NCBI GenBank assembly: GCA_902760645.1
Contig: CACWHC010000016.1
Location: 1 to 36,830, forward strand
Source: an uncultured bacterium
GTDB taxonomy: Bacteria > Cyanobacteriota > Vampirovibrionia > Gastranaerophilales > Gastranaerophilaceae
Length of the DNA stretch: 36,830 nucleotides
Direction of reading: 5' to 3'
Part shown: positions 15,387-23,826 of the stretch, one piece after another
Layout of the letters: each line of letters opens with the position of its first letter
Numbering within the stretch: position 1 is the first letter of the stretch
Made by a program: the position numbers and the translations under genes
Notes under the pieces: generated by a model
What the model was told of the DNA's origin: nothing
Seen by the model: the letters and a program-made list of their open reading frames with translations, nothing else
The model's database searches: none

Positions 15387-16439
15387 CTATTTACATTTCT
15401 TAACAATTGAGAGTAATGCACGCTGTAACTTATGTATCTTTTTGCTGTCAGTACCAATACCGCACAGCAACATTGAAGAAATCGAATTTGTTTTTTCATC
15501 TTCAATTCCATAATCACCATAAAGCATTTCGGACAAATCATAACCTGAAAGTCCCTTAACCTTAACGAGGATTTTTGTTATATCATTACCGCCAAAATCA
15601 CATTTCGTACAGTTCTTTCTTAATCCGATAATTGAATCTATCAATTTGTTAATACATTTTTGACCGCGTTTTGAATTCAAAAACCTGATATTTGCCTCAA
15701 TAGAAGCCAGCAAAGGATATGACGGGGATGTGGTATTAATCTTGGACAATGCCGAATTTATATCCAATTCCGTATTGGTATGAAGAAGTGCCGTCGGATT
15801 AAGTCCTCCTGCAGTTTTATGCAAAGACTGAACAACGAAATCGGCAATATTTACAGCACTTTCAGGCAATCTGTCAGAAAACGGATACAAAGCTCCGTGT
15901 GCCTCATCCACGATTAAATATGCACCGTATTTTTCACACAAATTTTTTATACTTTTTACATCAGCTGCAAATCCCTCATAAGTTGGGGAAGTAATAATAA
16001 CAGCACTTATACTGCATTTTTTAAAATACGGTTCAAGTATGTCAGCGGTTACAGCAAGATTCACACCCCACTCTGAACTGTATTCAGTTTTGTAATATAG
16101 GGCATTTGCACCTGCAAGACTAACCGCATTATAATGGCAAGGGTGAGCATCCTCCATAATCAATACATTTTCACCTCTTTTTGTGCAAGCCAAAACTGAT
16201 GCGATAACACCTGAGGATGAACCGTTTGTCAAAAATTTGGTACACTTTGTCCCGTAAACCTCGGAAGCACATTTTTCCGCACGCAATAAAGCCTCCTGAG
16301 GATTATGTGTATCAGTTTCCGAAATATCAAGTTTGTACAGATTCCTGAGTTTTGAAAAAATAAAAAACTTTTGAGAATGAGAAGGAGTAGTAAATAAAGT
16401 AGTTCTGCAAGTTTTTCGCAACAAACTGATTAAACTCAC
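15387..16439 (-). CDS. short PLP enzyme, Orn/Lys/Arg decarboxylase major-domain type
   Basis: 350 aa, GTG start. It matches the PLP-binding major domain of the Orn/Lys/Arg decarboxylase family: a start like FTTPSHSQ, TNGSSSGVIAS (phosphate-binding turn), DAHPCHYNAVSLAG, DEAHGALYPF with the cofactor-contacting Asp, and SLHKTAGGLNPTALLH with the Schiff-base lysine. Bacillus-type relatives are about 480 aa; this protein has a reduced C-terminal part and no wing domain. The catalytic core is intact, so it may be an active decarboxylase or a related PLP enzyme, but the substrate is unknown. It starts 7 nt after the PilZ gene stop, so the two are probably co-transcribed. Confidence 0.8.
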   Translation of the reverse strand: MSLISLLRKTCRTTLFTTPSHSQKFFIFSKLRNLYKLDISETDTHNPQEALLRAEKCASEVYGTKCTKFLTNGSSSGVIASVLACTKRGENVLIMEDAHPCHYNAVSLAGANALYYKTEYSSEWGVNLAVTADILEPYFKKCSISAVIITSPTYEGFAADVKSIKNLCEKYGAYLIVDEAHGALYPFSDRLPESAVNIADFVVQSLHKTAGGLNPTALLHTNTELDINSALSKINTTSPSYPLLASIEANIRFLNSKRGQKCINKLIDSIIGLRKNCTKCDFGGNDITKILVKVKGLSGYDLSEMLYGDYGIEDEKTNSISSMLLCGIGTDSKKIHKLQRALLSIVKKCK

Positions 16440-16446
16440 AATAACC

Positions 16447-17040
16447 CTACTTATTACTTATCTCAATACTTCTTTTTGTACAATACTGAATTAATGTCAT
16501 TCTGTCATGGTTATCATTAAATTCAAATCTGCCGGAATGATAATAATACCCGTCATCAGCACGCTCTATTCTTATAGGACAATAATGGCACGAAATCGAC
16601 ATTGTTTCCGTCAATGGCAATACAATATCATACTTGCCTGCAATATCAATATTTTCAGTAGTTTTGAACTTCATACCGCCTGCGGATATATCCAAAGTTG
16701 TAATAGAATAATCTCTGCCATCTTTAGAAACAGTCAAATCATAAACGAACTTAATACGGGTAAAACGTCTTCTCTGCAGAAATTTATGTTTAGCCGGATT
16801 TGCAATTTCCAATACATTGTTATCGGAAATAAATTTTGCATAAGACTCAAAATACAATGTACCATGTTTTGTATCGGTATAAAACTCACAGTAAGTATTC
16901 TTCAAAATTCCGTCTGCCGGATAATCCAGCTTCAACGTGAAGCCCTCAGGAGAAACCTCTGTCACAGTACCCTTATTCGCAAATTTAAAATCTGCCGGGA
17001 TAATCGTTACACGTTGTTCTTTTTCAATTAATTCTCTCAT
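16447..17040 (-). CDS. PilZ-domain protein (YcgR-like), cyclic-di-GMP receptor candidate
   Basis: 197 aa. The N-terminal half (about 1-85) looks like the YcgR-N beta domain. The C-terminal half is PilZ, with the basic QRRRFTRI (the RxxxR motif, about 90) and DISAGG (D/N-x-S-x-x-G, about 118) that together bind cyclic di-GMP. It is likely a cytoplasmic receptor coupling this second messenger to motility, pili or envelope functions. The ATG two codons after an alternative TTG is used because AAGGA lies 7 nt before it. It precedes the PLP enzyme gene. No cyclase or phosphodiesterase gene is in the window. Confidence 0.88.
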   Translation of the reverse strand: MRELIEKEQRVTIIPADFKFANKGTVTEVSPEGFTLKLDYPADGILKNTYCEFYTDTKHGTLYFESYAKFISDNNVLEIANPAKHKFLQRRRFTRIKFVYDLTVSKDGRDYSITTLDISAGGMKFKTTENIDIAGKYDIVLPLTETMSISCHYCPIRIERADDGYYYHSGRFEFNDNHDRMTLIQYCTKRSIEISNK

Positions 17041-17127
17041 GCTCAAATCCTTCTTATCTTATATATGTGAATTATATATTATTATCTGAAATATGGCAAG
17101 CTGTTAAGACGATTACAAAAAGGAAAA

Positions 17128-17147
17128 GCCCTCACAAAAGTGAGAGC
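17128..17147 (-). terminator. hairpin, probable terminator
   Basis: On the minus strand GCTCTCAC pairs with GTGAGGGC (one G-T pair) around TTTT, with tail TTTTCCTTTTT. It lies past the secY terminator and before the PilZ gene, so it would stop read-through from secY or end a short transcript from 17150-17277. I see no gene in that stretch. Confidence 0.5.
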
Positions 17148-17277
17148 AAAATTGAGCAATCAGAAGAGTTGAGGATTTACATTCTTATGGTACATATTTT
17201 CTAAAGAATAAACATTACCAAAAATATTAATCTTTAAAAATTATCTAATCCTTTGGCATAACTAATTGTTTGCACTA

Positions 17278-17311
17278 AAAAGGCAGGTAAATAAAAATTT
17301 ACCTGCCTTTT
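17278..17311 (-). terminator. terminator of the rpsE-secY cluster
   Basis: A 15-bp perfect stem AAAAGGCAGGTAAAT/ATTTACCTGCCTTTT with a 4-nt loop lies 18 bp beyond the secY stop. The A and T runs at both ends make it usable in both directions. Confidence 0.8.
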
Positions 17312-17329
17312 AATATACTGAAATCAAAT

Positions 17330-18664
17330 TTACTCTTTCAAGAACGATTCATAGTTGCGTGCTAACAAGTGTGTACGAACCTGATTGATTAAATCAAGTG
17401 CAACACCAACCATGATGATTAAGGAAGTAGCACCAATACCCTGAATTGTTTTTATGTTTGTAACATAACTTGCAAATGAAGGAATCAATGCAACAATACC
17501 TAATCCCAAAGCTCCGATAAATGTTGTTTTAGTCAAAATTTTATCCAAAGCTTCAGCTGTCGGTTTACCCGGCTTAATACCCGGAATTGATGAACCGTAT
17601 TTTTTCAGATTTGTAGCAATATCTTTTGGCTGCATATTCGGCATGATTGAAGCATAAAAGAACGTTAACGCAACAATCATCAAGAAGTACAACACATAAT
17701 ATGTTATGCCGTCAGGACTCATTATGTGAGTCAAGCGAACCACGAAATCCTGAACAGCAGGGTTTTTAAAGTTTGCCTGCCCTACAAGACTGAGTATTGT
17801 AGACGGGAATAACAATATTGCTATAGCGAAGATTATCGGCATAACGCCGCCCGGATTAAGCTTGAACGGGATATATGAATTCATACCGCCGTAAACTTTA
17901 TTACCTACCTGACGTTTAGGGTTAATTATGATAACCTTTCTGACAGCTTCCTGCATTATAACAATCAAAATCATAGTTACGAAGAATATAAGTAAAAACG
18001 CAACCAAACCTAATTGCATAGCAGTGTTGTGTGCAACAACCTGATAAGTTCTTGAAGCATAAACCGGAATACCAGAAATAATACCGATAAAGATGATTAA
18101 AGACCCACCGTTACCGATACCTCTTTCTGTAATAAGTTCCGAAATCCACATTACCAACACAGAACCTGCTGTTAATACAAGTATTGAACTTATATAAAAC
18201 ATAGTATGCGGAACTGTTGCAACAATAGAACCCGGAAGATGTCTTAAAAACATCATAAAGACTAATGACTGAAATACAGCCAATACAACCGTAAATAAAC
18301 GGGTATATTGAGCTAATTTACGTCTGCCGGCTTCGCCTTCTTCCTTCTGTAACTTTTCCAGAGAAGGAATAACTACAGAAACAAGCTGAACTATAATTGA
18401 TGCGGTAATGTAAGGACCGATACCCAATGCAAAAATGGATACACTGCCCAACGCACCGCCTGTGAATAAGTCCAAAAATCCGATTATATTGTTACCTGCA
18501 GCAATATTTGAGAACACGGCATTGTTTATACCAAACAACGGCAACTGTGCTCCGAATCTGAATGCTGCTATCATTAACAAAGTAAATATGATTTTTTGCT
18601 TTAGTCCCGATGCATTCCACATGGACATTAAATCATCGGTACTCGGCATTCTCATTTGTGCCAT
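17330..18664 (-). CDS. secY: preprotein translocase subunit SecY
   Basis: 444 aa, the ten-helix channel of the Sec translocon in the inner membrane. Recognisable blocks are FRFGAQLPLFGI, LFTGGALGSVSIFALGIGPYITASIIVQL, GIGNGGSLIIFIGIISG, IPFKLNPGGVMPIIFA, DIATNLKKYGSSIPGIKPG and the C-terminal region ending QVRTHLLARNYESFLKE. Its ATG overlaps the rplO stop by one base (TAATG), so translation is probably coupled. Downstream, adk, map and infA, which usually follow secY, are absent. Confidence 0.98.
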   Translation of the reverse strand: MAQMRMPSTDDLMSMWNASGLKQKIIFTLLMIAAFRFGAQLPLFGINNAVFSNIAAGNNIIGFLDLFTGGALGSVSIFALGIGPYITASIIVQLVSVVIPSLEKLQKEEGEAGRRKLAQYTRLFTVVLAVFQSLVFMMFLRHLPGSIVATVPHTMFYISSILVLTAGSVLVMWISELITERGIGNGGSLIIFIGIISGIPVYASRTYQVVAHNTAMQLGLVAFLLIFFVTMILIVIMQEAVRKVIIINPKRQVGNKVYGGMNSYIPFKLNPGGVMPIIFAIAILLFPSTILSLVGQANFKNPAVQDFVVRLTHIMSPDGITYYVLYFLMIVALTFFYASIMPNMQPKDIATNLKKYGSSIPGIKPGKPTAEALDKILTKTTFIGALGLGIVALIPSFASYVTNIKTIQGIGATSLIIMVGVALDLINQVRTHLLARNYESFLKE

Positions 18665-19116
18665 TATACTAACTCAACCTTTCCTCCTGCAGCTTCAATT
18701 TTAGCTTTTGCAGACGGTGTAACGTAGCTTGCCTTAACTGTAAGTGCAGATTTAATCTCACCATTACCAAGAATTCTCAAGCCATCAGCTGACGGATGTG
18801 CTTTTCTTGCTTCTTTAAGAGCTTCAAGACTGATTTCCTTCAAGCCCAAAGCATCAAGTCTGCCGACATTAATAGCTTCATATCTGAGTTTATTGATAAT
18901 CTGGAAGCCTTTCAATTTTGGAAGTCTTCTGTATGCAGGCATCTGACCGCCTTCAAAACCTCTTTTAGATGCACTTCCCGAACGCTGACCTTCACCGTTA
19001 TGACCACGGCAAGAAGTTTTACCATGTCCTGATGAACGACCTCTGCCTACTCTCTTTGATTTGTGAGTAGCACCTTCGGCAGGTCTTAAATCTTCTAATG
19101 TAATTGTATTTGCCAT
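18664..19116 (-). CDS. rplO: 50S ribosomal protein L15
   Basis: 150 aa. The basic N-terminal extension typical of L15 is clear (LEDLRPAEGATHKSKRVGRG, then SSGHGKTSCRGHNGEGQRSG), followed by GGQMPAYRRLPKLKGF and a globular C-terminal domain ending GGKVELV. The start at MANTITLEDL has GAGGAA about 8 nt upstream and fits family starts. It is the third gene of the rpsE-rpmD-rplO-secY block. Confidence 0.98.
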   Translation of the reverse strand: MANTITLEDLRPAEGATHKSKRVGRGRSSGHGKTSCRGHNGEGQRSGSASKRGFEGGQMPAYRRLPKLKGFQIINKLRYEAINVGRLDALGLKEISLEALKEARKAHPSADGLRILGNGEIKSALTVKASYVTPSAKAKIEAAGGKVELV

Positions 19117-19194
19117 TTTATTTTTCCTCATTTCTAATTTTAATTTAAATATAATGAACTTTTATATTACTCAAAAGGATAACTTTTGAATAAA

Positions 19195-19389
19195 TTAGTC
19201 AACAACTTTTACAAGGTGCGGAACTTTGTTTACCATACCCATTATTGTTGGAGAGTCATAATGTTCTACGATTTGATCTTTCTTTGTCAAACCCAGACCT
19301 CTTACGACTTTTCTTTGAGCTTCGGAAGCTCCGATTAAACTACCTGTTAGTTTAATTTTAATTTGTTTATTATCATTTTTCTTAGCCAT
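19195..19389 (-). CDS. rpmD: 50S ribosomal protein L30
   Basis: 64 aa, a normal L30 (KIKLTGSLIGASEAQRKVV, GLGLTKKDQIVEHYDSP, MVNKVPHLVKVV). A bacterial-type L30 is absent from many cyanobacteria and plastids, so its presence here is worth noting if the organism is a relative of Cyanobacteria. It lies between rpsE and rplO with 60-80 bp spacers. Confidence 0.97.
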   Translation of the reverse strand: MAKKNDNKQIKIKLTGSLIGASEAQRKVVRGLGLTKKDQIVEHYDSPTIMGMVNKVPHLVKVVD

Positions 19390-19452
19390 TTTAAATTTCC
19401 TTTTCTAGTAAGCTGACAAATCAATGTCAACAATTATCATACCTGTCAAAAA

Positions 19453-20091
19453 TTAATTCAGCAATTCAGCCATTGTTAAGCCGCGTCTTTTTGCAACATC
19501 ATTAAACGGTGTAAGCTTTTTCAACGCATCTAATGTAGCATTTGCAGCATTCAACGGTGATTTTGAACCTAATGATTTTGACAGAATATTTTCGATACCC
19601 GCAAGTTCAAGTACTGAACGAACAGCACCACCTGCAATAATACCTGTACCTTCTGAAGCAGGTCTTAACATAACAGCACCTGCGCCTGATCTGCCTGTAA
19701 TTGGGTGAGGTATTGTAGTTTTGAAGATAGGAACCGTAATAAGATTTTTTCTTCCGTCAGCAATTGCTTTTTGAATAGCAATAATAACTTCAGAAGCCTT
19801 TGCACAACCTACGCCTACCTGACCTTTTTGGTTACCGACAATAACGATTGCACGGAAGCTTAATTTTTTACCGCCCTTTACAACCTTTGTTACACGGCTG
19901 ATTTGAACTACTCTTTCAGTCCATTCTGACTGCGGTTTTTCTTCAACTGCTTCTATCTTTTGTTTTTTAGCTCTGCCTCTTTTCTTGGCAGGTTTTTCTT
20001 CAACTACAGCTTCTTCTGCAGCAGCTTCTTCTTTAACTTCTTCAACTGCTTCAGTTTCAACTGTTAATTCTTCTTTTTGTTCTTCAGACAT
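19453..20091 (-). CDS. rpsE: 30S ribosomal protein S5 with acidic/basic N-terminal extension
   Basis: 212 aa. The conserved S5 body starts near residue 57 ([23 protein letters not shown]) and includes [52 protein letters not shown] and the C-terminal GLTMAELLN. Before it lie about 55 extra residues: first acidic (Glu/Val/Ala), then basic ([12 protein letters not shown]), then acidic again. Typical bacterial S5 is near 165 aa, so this is a true extension; GAAAGG upstream and the unbroken frame support the start. It is the first gene of the block: rplR, rplF and rpsH, which usually precede rpsE, are not here. Confidence 0.97.
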   Translation of the reverse strand: MSEEQKEELTVETEAVEEVKEEAAAEEAVVEEKPAKKRGRAKKQKIEAVEEKPQSEWTERVVQISRVTKVVKGGKKLSFRAIVIVGNQKGQVGVGCAKASEVIIAIQKAIADGRKNLITVPIFKTTIPHPITGRSGAGAVMLRPASEGTGIIAGGAVRSVLELAGIENILSKSLGSKSPLNAANATLDALKKLTPFNDVAKRRGLTMAELLN

Positions 20092-20183
20092 TGTAAATTT
20101 TACCTTTCGTTTAATTAAATTAACTTACTTTTAACAATGCATATTCGGAAATCAATTCCGTTTATCCTGTTATTAAATAAAAT

Positions 20184-20230
20184 GAATACGCCAAAAAACA
20201 CGCTAATTAAAGCTATTTGGAATCGTATTC
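20184..20230 (-). promoter_or_regulatory. long hairpin in the rpsE upstream region
   Basis: GAATACG (20184-20190) pairs with CGTATTC (20224-20230) and CCAAA (20191-20195) with TTTGG (20216-20220), leaving a 3-nt bulge on one side and a 20-nt loop. A smaller hairpin CGGAA/TTCCG lies at 20146-20160. Both are between rpsE and the next gene upstream, so they could be a 5'-UTR control element for the ribosomal block or the terminator region of the lectin-like gene. No T-run follows on the minus strand. It does not match any ribosomal leader I know. Confidence 0.3.
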
Positions 20231-20336
20231 GGGTTTTAACTTTTCTGACAAGTCTATGCTAAACCAAAAACATAACAAAATCAAGTACTTTGTTACATTT
20301 ATTATTATTTCAATATTAAGAAATCAAAAAAAATAT

Positions 20337-20912
20337 TTACTGTTTTTTATATGCAACGCATCTTACCCCAAAATTCGAAGTATTATCTTTATATGCACCT
20401 ATTTTACCGGAATAGTAATTAACTGCGTAATGTTCACCATCATCTGCACTATCTTTCAGCCAAAAACTTCCGTTTTTATATTGCGATGACAACGGGAATT
20501 TAATTTTTGACTCAACGCAATAGTTTTTGACATTTTTAGCTGAGGTATTACAAAAATCTTCTCCGCAATCACGTTTAAAATAATTCTTATTTTTAGCTAC
20601 CTCCTGATTTGAAGCAAAAGCCCTCTGACAATTTTCAGATGCAATCCATATATCCCATGCATCATCTAAGGTCGGCAGTGACATTCCTCTTTTGCTGCAA
20701 AGAGAAGAAGCCTGATAATAATCAAGTCTTAATCCTGCATCTTCAGCCAAACAAACTCTGTCATTTATAAAGATACATTTCCCGGAATTCGTATGCAAAG
20801 GCAAACCCTCCGACAAATTCCAAAAAATATCGGATTTGTAAATAAATACTATAACAAAAATTATAATAAGTAAGCCAAACAATAAAACAAACTGCTTCTT
20901 AACTTCTTCCAA
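20337..20912 (-). CDS. membrane-anchored protein with C-type-lectin-like domain
   Basis: 191 aa from a TTG start. One N-terminal helix (FVLLFGLLIIIFVIVFIY) follows a short Glu/Lys-rich cytoplasmic stub, with no prepilin motif. The exported part has eight or more Cys and lectin-like phrases: YYQASSLCSKRGMSLPTLDDAWDIW, FKRDCGEDFC, NGSFWLKDS and FGVRCVAY at the end. The same LCxxRGMSLP and RCV phrases occur in the pseudopilin at 8320, so these domains are related. The longer ATG start (20963) was rejected: a strong promoter overlaps it, and GAGG lies 5 nt before the TTG. Ligand unknown. Confidence 0.7.
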   Translation of the reverse strand: MEEVKKQFVLLFGLLIIIFVIVFIYKSDIFWNLSEGLPLHTNSGKCIFINDRVCLAEDAGLRLDYYQASSLCSKRGMSLPTLDDAWDIWIASENCQRAFASNQEVAKNKNYFKRDCGEDFCNTSAKNVKNYCVESKIKFPLSSQYKNGSFWLKDSADDGEHYAVNYYSGKIGAYKDNTSNFGVRCVAYKKQ

Positions 20913-20934
20913 AATTACCTCACTAAGTGTCCTT

Positions 20935-20963
20935 ATTATACTTGCATTTTTTCGAAAAATCAA
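20935..20963 (-). promoter_or_regulatory. sigma-70-type promoter of the lectin-like gene
   Basis: TTGATT (20963-20958), a 17-nt spacer and TATAAT (20940-20935) on the minus strand. Transcription should begin near 20928, about 16 nt before the TTG start and its GAGG. Confidence 0.7.
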
Positions 20964-20994
20964 ATAGAATTGTTACAGGTAAGGAGAGTGTATC

Positions 20995-21675
20995 ATGAAA
21001 TTTAAACTATTGAGTATTATACTATCACTATTTTTATTTGCACAAACAGCAATATCAGCACCTTTTAATGCAAATGCAAAAACGAAAAGAATTCCAGCAG
21101 GGACAGAATTTGCACTTCAATTATTAAATCCTATAACTTCAGCTACAGCTGAAGGTACCGAATTTTCGGCAATATTGGTTACAGATCAGAAGGAAGATAA
21201 TGACATAATTCTTCCGTCAGGTTCACTTGTCAGAGGTACGGTAAAAAAGATTATCGCATCAAGACGCATGTCCAAAGGCCCTGTTGTATATCTTGATTTT
21301 GACCACGTTGTAACCCCTAACGGCAGACAATTACCGCTGTCACTTTCTGTTATAGGTCGTACCGATATGACTTATGACGGAGGAATCACAACTACAAAAG
21401 GTTATGGGGATGCCGTAAAACAAAACTGGGCTCAGACAAAAAAAATTGCAAGAAACGCAATGGATTGGGGAAAAGATGCAGGTGACTTCTGGGACGGATA
21501 CGGTAAAATTCTTACTGTACCTGCAGGTGTAATAGGAGCTGGATTTGGCGGCGGCGGCTACTTTGTTGGTGACAGCGTTGCTGATTTAATCAGGAAAGGT
21601 GCCGAAGTCAAAATTGAAAAAGGAACTAATTTAAGAGTTATACTTGTAGACCCGATAGATGTTCCTGTTATATAA
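20995..21675 (+). CDS. secreted conserved hypothetical protein
   Basis: 226 aa with a signal peptide (residues about 1-21, hydrophobic core then AISA). The mature part starts with a beta-rich region: IPAGTEFALQLLNPITSATAEGTEFSA, then DIILPSGSLVRGTVKKI. That pattern recalls the soluble beta domains of TrbI/VirB10-like or SLBB-like envelope proteins, but I cannot assign it. A central segment resembles an amphipathic helix (KQNWAQTKKIARNAMDWGKD) and a Gly-rich stretch (AGFGGGGYFVG) follows. AAGGAG lies upstream of the ATG. It is divergent from the lectin-like gene. Confidence 0.75.
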   Translation: MKFKLLSIILSLFLFAQTAISAPFNANAKTKRIPAGTEFALQLLNPITSATAEGTEFSAILVTDQKEDNDIILPSGSLVRGTVKKIIASRRMSKGPVVYLDFDHVVTPNGRQLPLSLSVIGRTDMTYDGGITTTKGYGDAVKQNWAQTKKIARNAMDWGKDAGDFWDGYGKILTVPAGVIGAGFGGGGYFVGDSVADLIRKGAEVKIEKGTNLRVILVDPIDVPVI

Positions 21676-21695
21676 TTTTATAAATTAATAACTTA

Positions 21696-21730
21696 TTAAA
21701 GCCGGCAAGTTTGACACTTATCGGCTTTAA
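21696..21730 (+). terminator. terminator-like hairpin
   Basis: TTAAAGCCG (21696-21704) pairs with CGGCTTTAA (21722-21730), and inside it AAGT pairs with ACTT. The tail is AT-rich but not a clean T-run. Confidence 0.5.
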
Positions 21731-21814
21731 TTTAAAAATAAAGGTTTTATAAAGATAATTAATTTCATGATATAATTTATTTATGGTTTAAGATTAATGG
21801 AGAGATTTTAAGAT

Positions 21815-23659
21815 ATGTGTGGAATAGTCGGATATATTGGAGATAAACCCGTTGCAGATATATTACTTAACGGATTAAGCCAGCTTGAATACCGCGGATA
21901 CGATTCAGCCGGTGTTGCAGTACAAACAGGTACAAAAATTAACGTATATAAAGCTGAAGGCAAACTTGAAAATCTGAGTTCTGTATTAATGCAGCACAAA
22001 GGAGAATTCGCTCAGTCAACACTTGGCATAGGGCATATCCGCTGGGCAACACACGGGGCTCCGAACGTAATAAATGCACATCCGCACACCTGTAACTGCG
22101 GAAATCTTGTTATCGTACACAACGGTATCATAGAAAATTACAAAGAATTAAAAGAAGAATTAGAAAAAAACGGTGCTAAATTCAAATCACAAACCGATAC
22201 TGAAGCTGTCGCACATTTAATTGCATATCAATACGAAAAGACAAAAGATTTGACGGAAGCCGTAAGGATTGCAACATCTAAAGTTGATGGAGCGTACGCA
22301 TTATGCATTATGCATAATGATGAAAAGGATAAACTTATTGCAACGAAAAGAAATGCTCCGTTACTTGTAGGGGTCGGAGAAAACGAATACTTTGTAGCAT
22401 CAGATGTTCCGGCGATAATTCCTTATACAAAACGGGCAATGTATTTAAATGACAATCAAATCGTTACACTGACCCGTACTAACATGACTTTAATTGACAA
22501 AGACGGGAATGAATTGCCGCAAAAAGTCGAAGTATTACCTTGGGAACCTGTTGCTCTCAGCAAAATGGGCTATAAGCATTTTATGCTGAAAGAAATCCAT
22601 GAACAGCCTGACATTATAAGGAACATTCTTGTAGGTAAACTTCGCTCAGCCGAAACTCCTATTGAGCTTGACGAAGTTAAACTTAACAAGGACACCCTCA
22701 AAAATCTTAACAGAATACAAATTATTGCCTGCGGAACCTCATTACACGCGGCAATGATAGGTAAATATATTATAGAAGACTTTTGCGGTATCGCAGTTGA
22801 TGTAGAAGCTTCCAGCGAATACATCTACAGAAAAACCGTAACGGATGAACATACACTTGTTATAGGTGTATCCCAATCAGGGGAAACCGCAGATACCCTG
22901 ACAGCTATAAAACAGGCAAAGGCAAAAGGCTCACATATATTGATTATTACGAACAGACCGGATAGTGCAATGGCAAGAGAAGCAGACAGCTTAATCCCTG
23001 TAAATGCCGGGATTGAAGTATCCGTTGCGGCAACAAAATCTTATATAGCTCAGCTTGTTTCATTCTATCTGCTTGCTTTTTATATGGCAGAAATTAAAAA
23101 TTCAATGAATAGTGCCGAATTACAAGCCTTAAAATCTGAAATGATGCTTGTACCGCAAAAAATAGAACAAATACTTTCTCATAAAGAAACTATTCAAAAA
23201 TGCGCCCAACATTACGCAAATACAAAAGATTTTATATATGTTGCAAGAGGGATAAACTACCCTACGGCACTAGAGGGTGCATTAAAATTAAAAGAAATCA
23301 GCTATATAAATGCAACCGGTTATCCTGCAGGGGAACTCAAACACGGACCTATTGCAATGCTTGATGATTCAATGCCTGTATTATCAATTCTTATGAAAGG
23401 AAGTGTTTACGAAAAAATACTTTCCAACAGCGAAGAAGCAAAGGCACGTAACGCAAGAATGATTGCTCTAACCAATTCAAAAGATGAAAAATTAAAAGAC
23501 TTGTTTGAGTTTATTATTGAAGTACCTGAAATTCAGGAATATTTATCACCGCTAATAGCAATGATTCCGCTTCAGTTGATAGCGTATTATATCGCAGAAT
23601 ACCTCGGTAAAGATGTTGACCAGCCGAGAAATCTTGCAAAATCGGTTACGGTAGAATAA
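21815..23659 (+). CDS. glmS: glutamine-fructose-6-phosphate aminotransferase GlmS
   Basis: 614 aa, first enzyme of the UDP-GlcNAc pathway: fructose-6-P plus glutamine gives glucosamine-6-P. Met1 is followed directly by the catalytic Cys (CGIVGYIG) of the N-terminal glutaminase domain, with LEYRGYDSAGVAV and IGHIRWATHG. Two SIS isomerase domains follow (ACGTSLHAAMIGKYI; GVSQSGETADTL; EGALKLKEISYINATGYPAGELKHGPIA), and the protein ends DQPRNLAKSVTVE. Length is standard. No glmS ribozyme core is visible in the 140 bp upstream. Its stop shares a base with the next start. Confidence 0.98.
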   Translation: MCGIVGYIGDKPVADILLNGLSQLEYRGYDSAGVAVQTGTKINVYKAEGKLENLSSVLMQHKGEFAQSTLGIGHIRWATHGAPNVINAHPHTCNCGNLVIVHNGIIENYKELKEELEKNGAKFKSQTDTEAVAHLIAYQYEKTKDLTEAVRIATSKVDGAYALCIMHNDEKDKLIATKRNAPLLVGVGENEYFVASDVPAIIPYTKRAMYLNDNQIVTLTRTNMTLIDKDGNELPQKVEVLPWEPVALSKMGYKHFMLKEIHEQPDIIRNILVGKLRSAETPIELDEVKLNKDTLKNLNRIQIIACGTSLHAAMIGKYIIEDFCGIAVDVEASSEYIYRKTVTDEHTLVIGVSQSGETADTLTAIKQAKAKGSHILIITNRPDSAMAREADSLIPVNAGIEVSVAATKSYIAQLVSFYLLAFYMAEIKNSMNSAELQALKSEMMLVPQKIEQILSHKETIQKCAQHYANTKDFIYVARGINYPTALEGALKLKEISYINATGYPAGELKHGPIAMLDDSMPVLSILMKGSVYEKILSNSEEAKARNARMIALTNSKDEKLKDLFEFIIEVPEIQEYLSPLIAMIPLQLIAYYIAEYLGKDVDQPRNLAKSVTVE

Positions 23660-23823
23660 TGATTTTATCAAAAAATATTAAACTAAAACTTAATAAACCG
23701 ATAACGAACCAAGCAATTGAATCCGAGCTTGAGGCAAAAGGATATAACGTATTACGCTGGGCGATAACTGAAATTAACGGGGATGAATATACCGTAAGAA
23801 TATCCTATACTGAGGCAGAGTAA
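23659..23823 (+). CDS. small 54-aa protein coupled to glmS
   Basis: The ATG overlaps the glmS stop (TAATG). The ORF runs 54 codons: it starts MILSKNIKLKLNKPITNQ, has ESELEAKGYNVLRWAITEIN in the middle, and ends RISYTEAE. It has a mixed alpha/beta look, no signal or membrane helix, and no family that I recognise. The stop is 3 nt before the start of the first DUF3137 gene, so it forms an unbroken translational chain glmS, small ORF, DUF3137. Codon use is like its neighbours. Tight packing on both sides supports a real gene. Confidence 0.7.
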   Translation: MILSKNIKLKLNKPITNQAIESELEAKGYNVLRWAITEINGDEYTVRISYTEAE

Positions 23824-23826
23824 ACT

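Noticed and set aside
21676-21814. glmS ribozyme
   Set aside because: The conserved catalytic core is not visible in the 140 bp before glmS; only a terminator-like hairpin is present.
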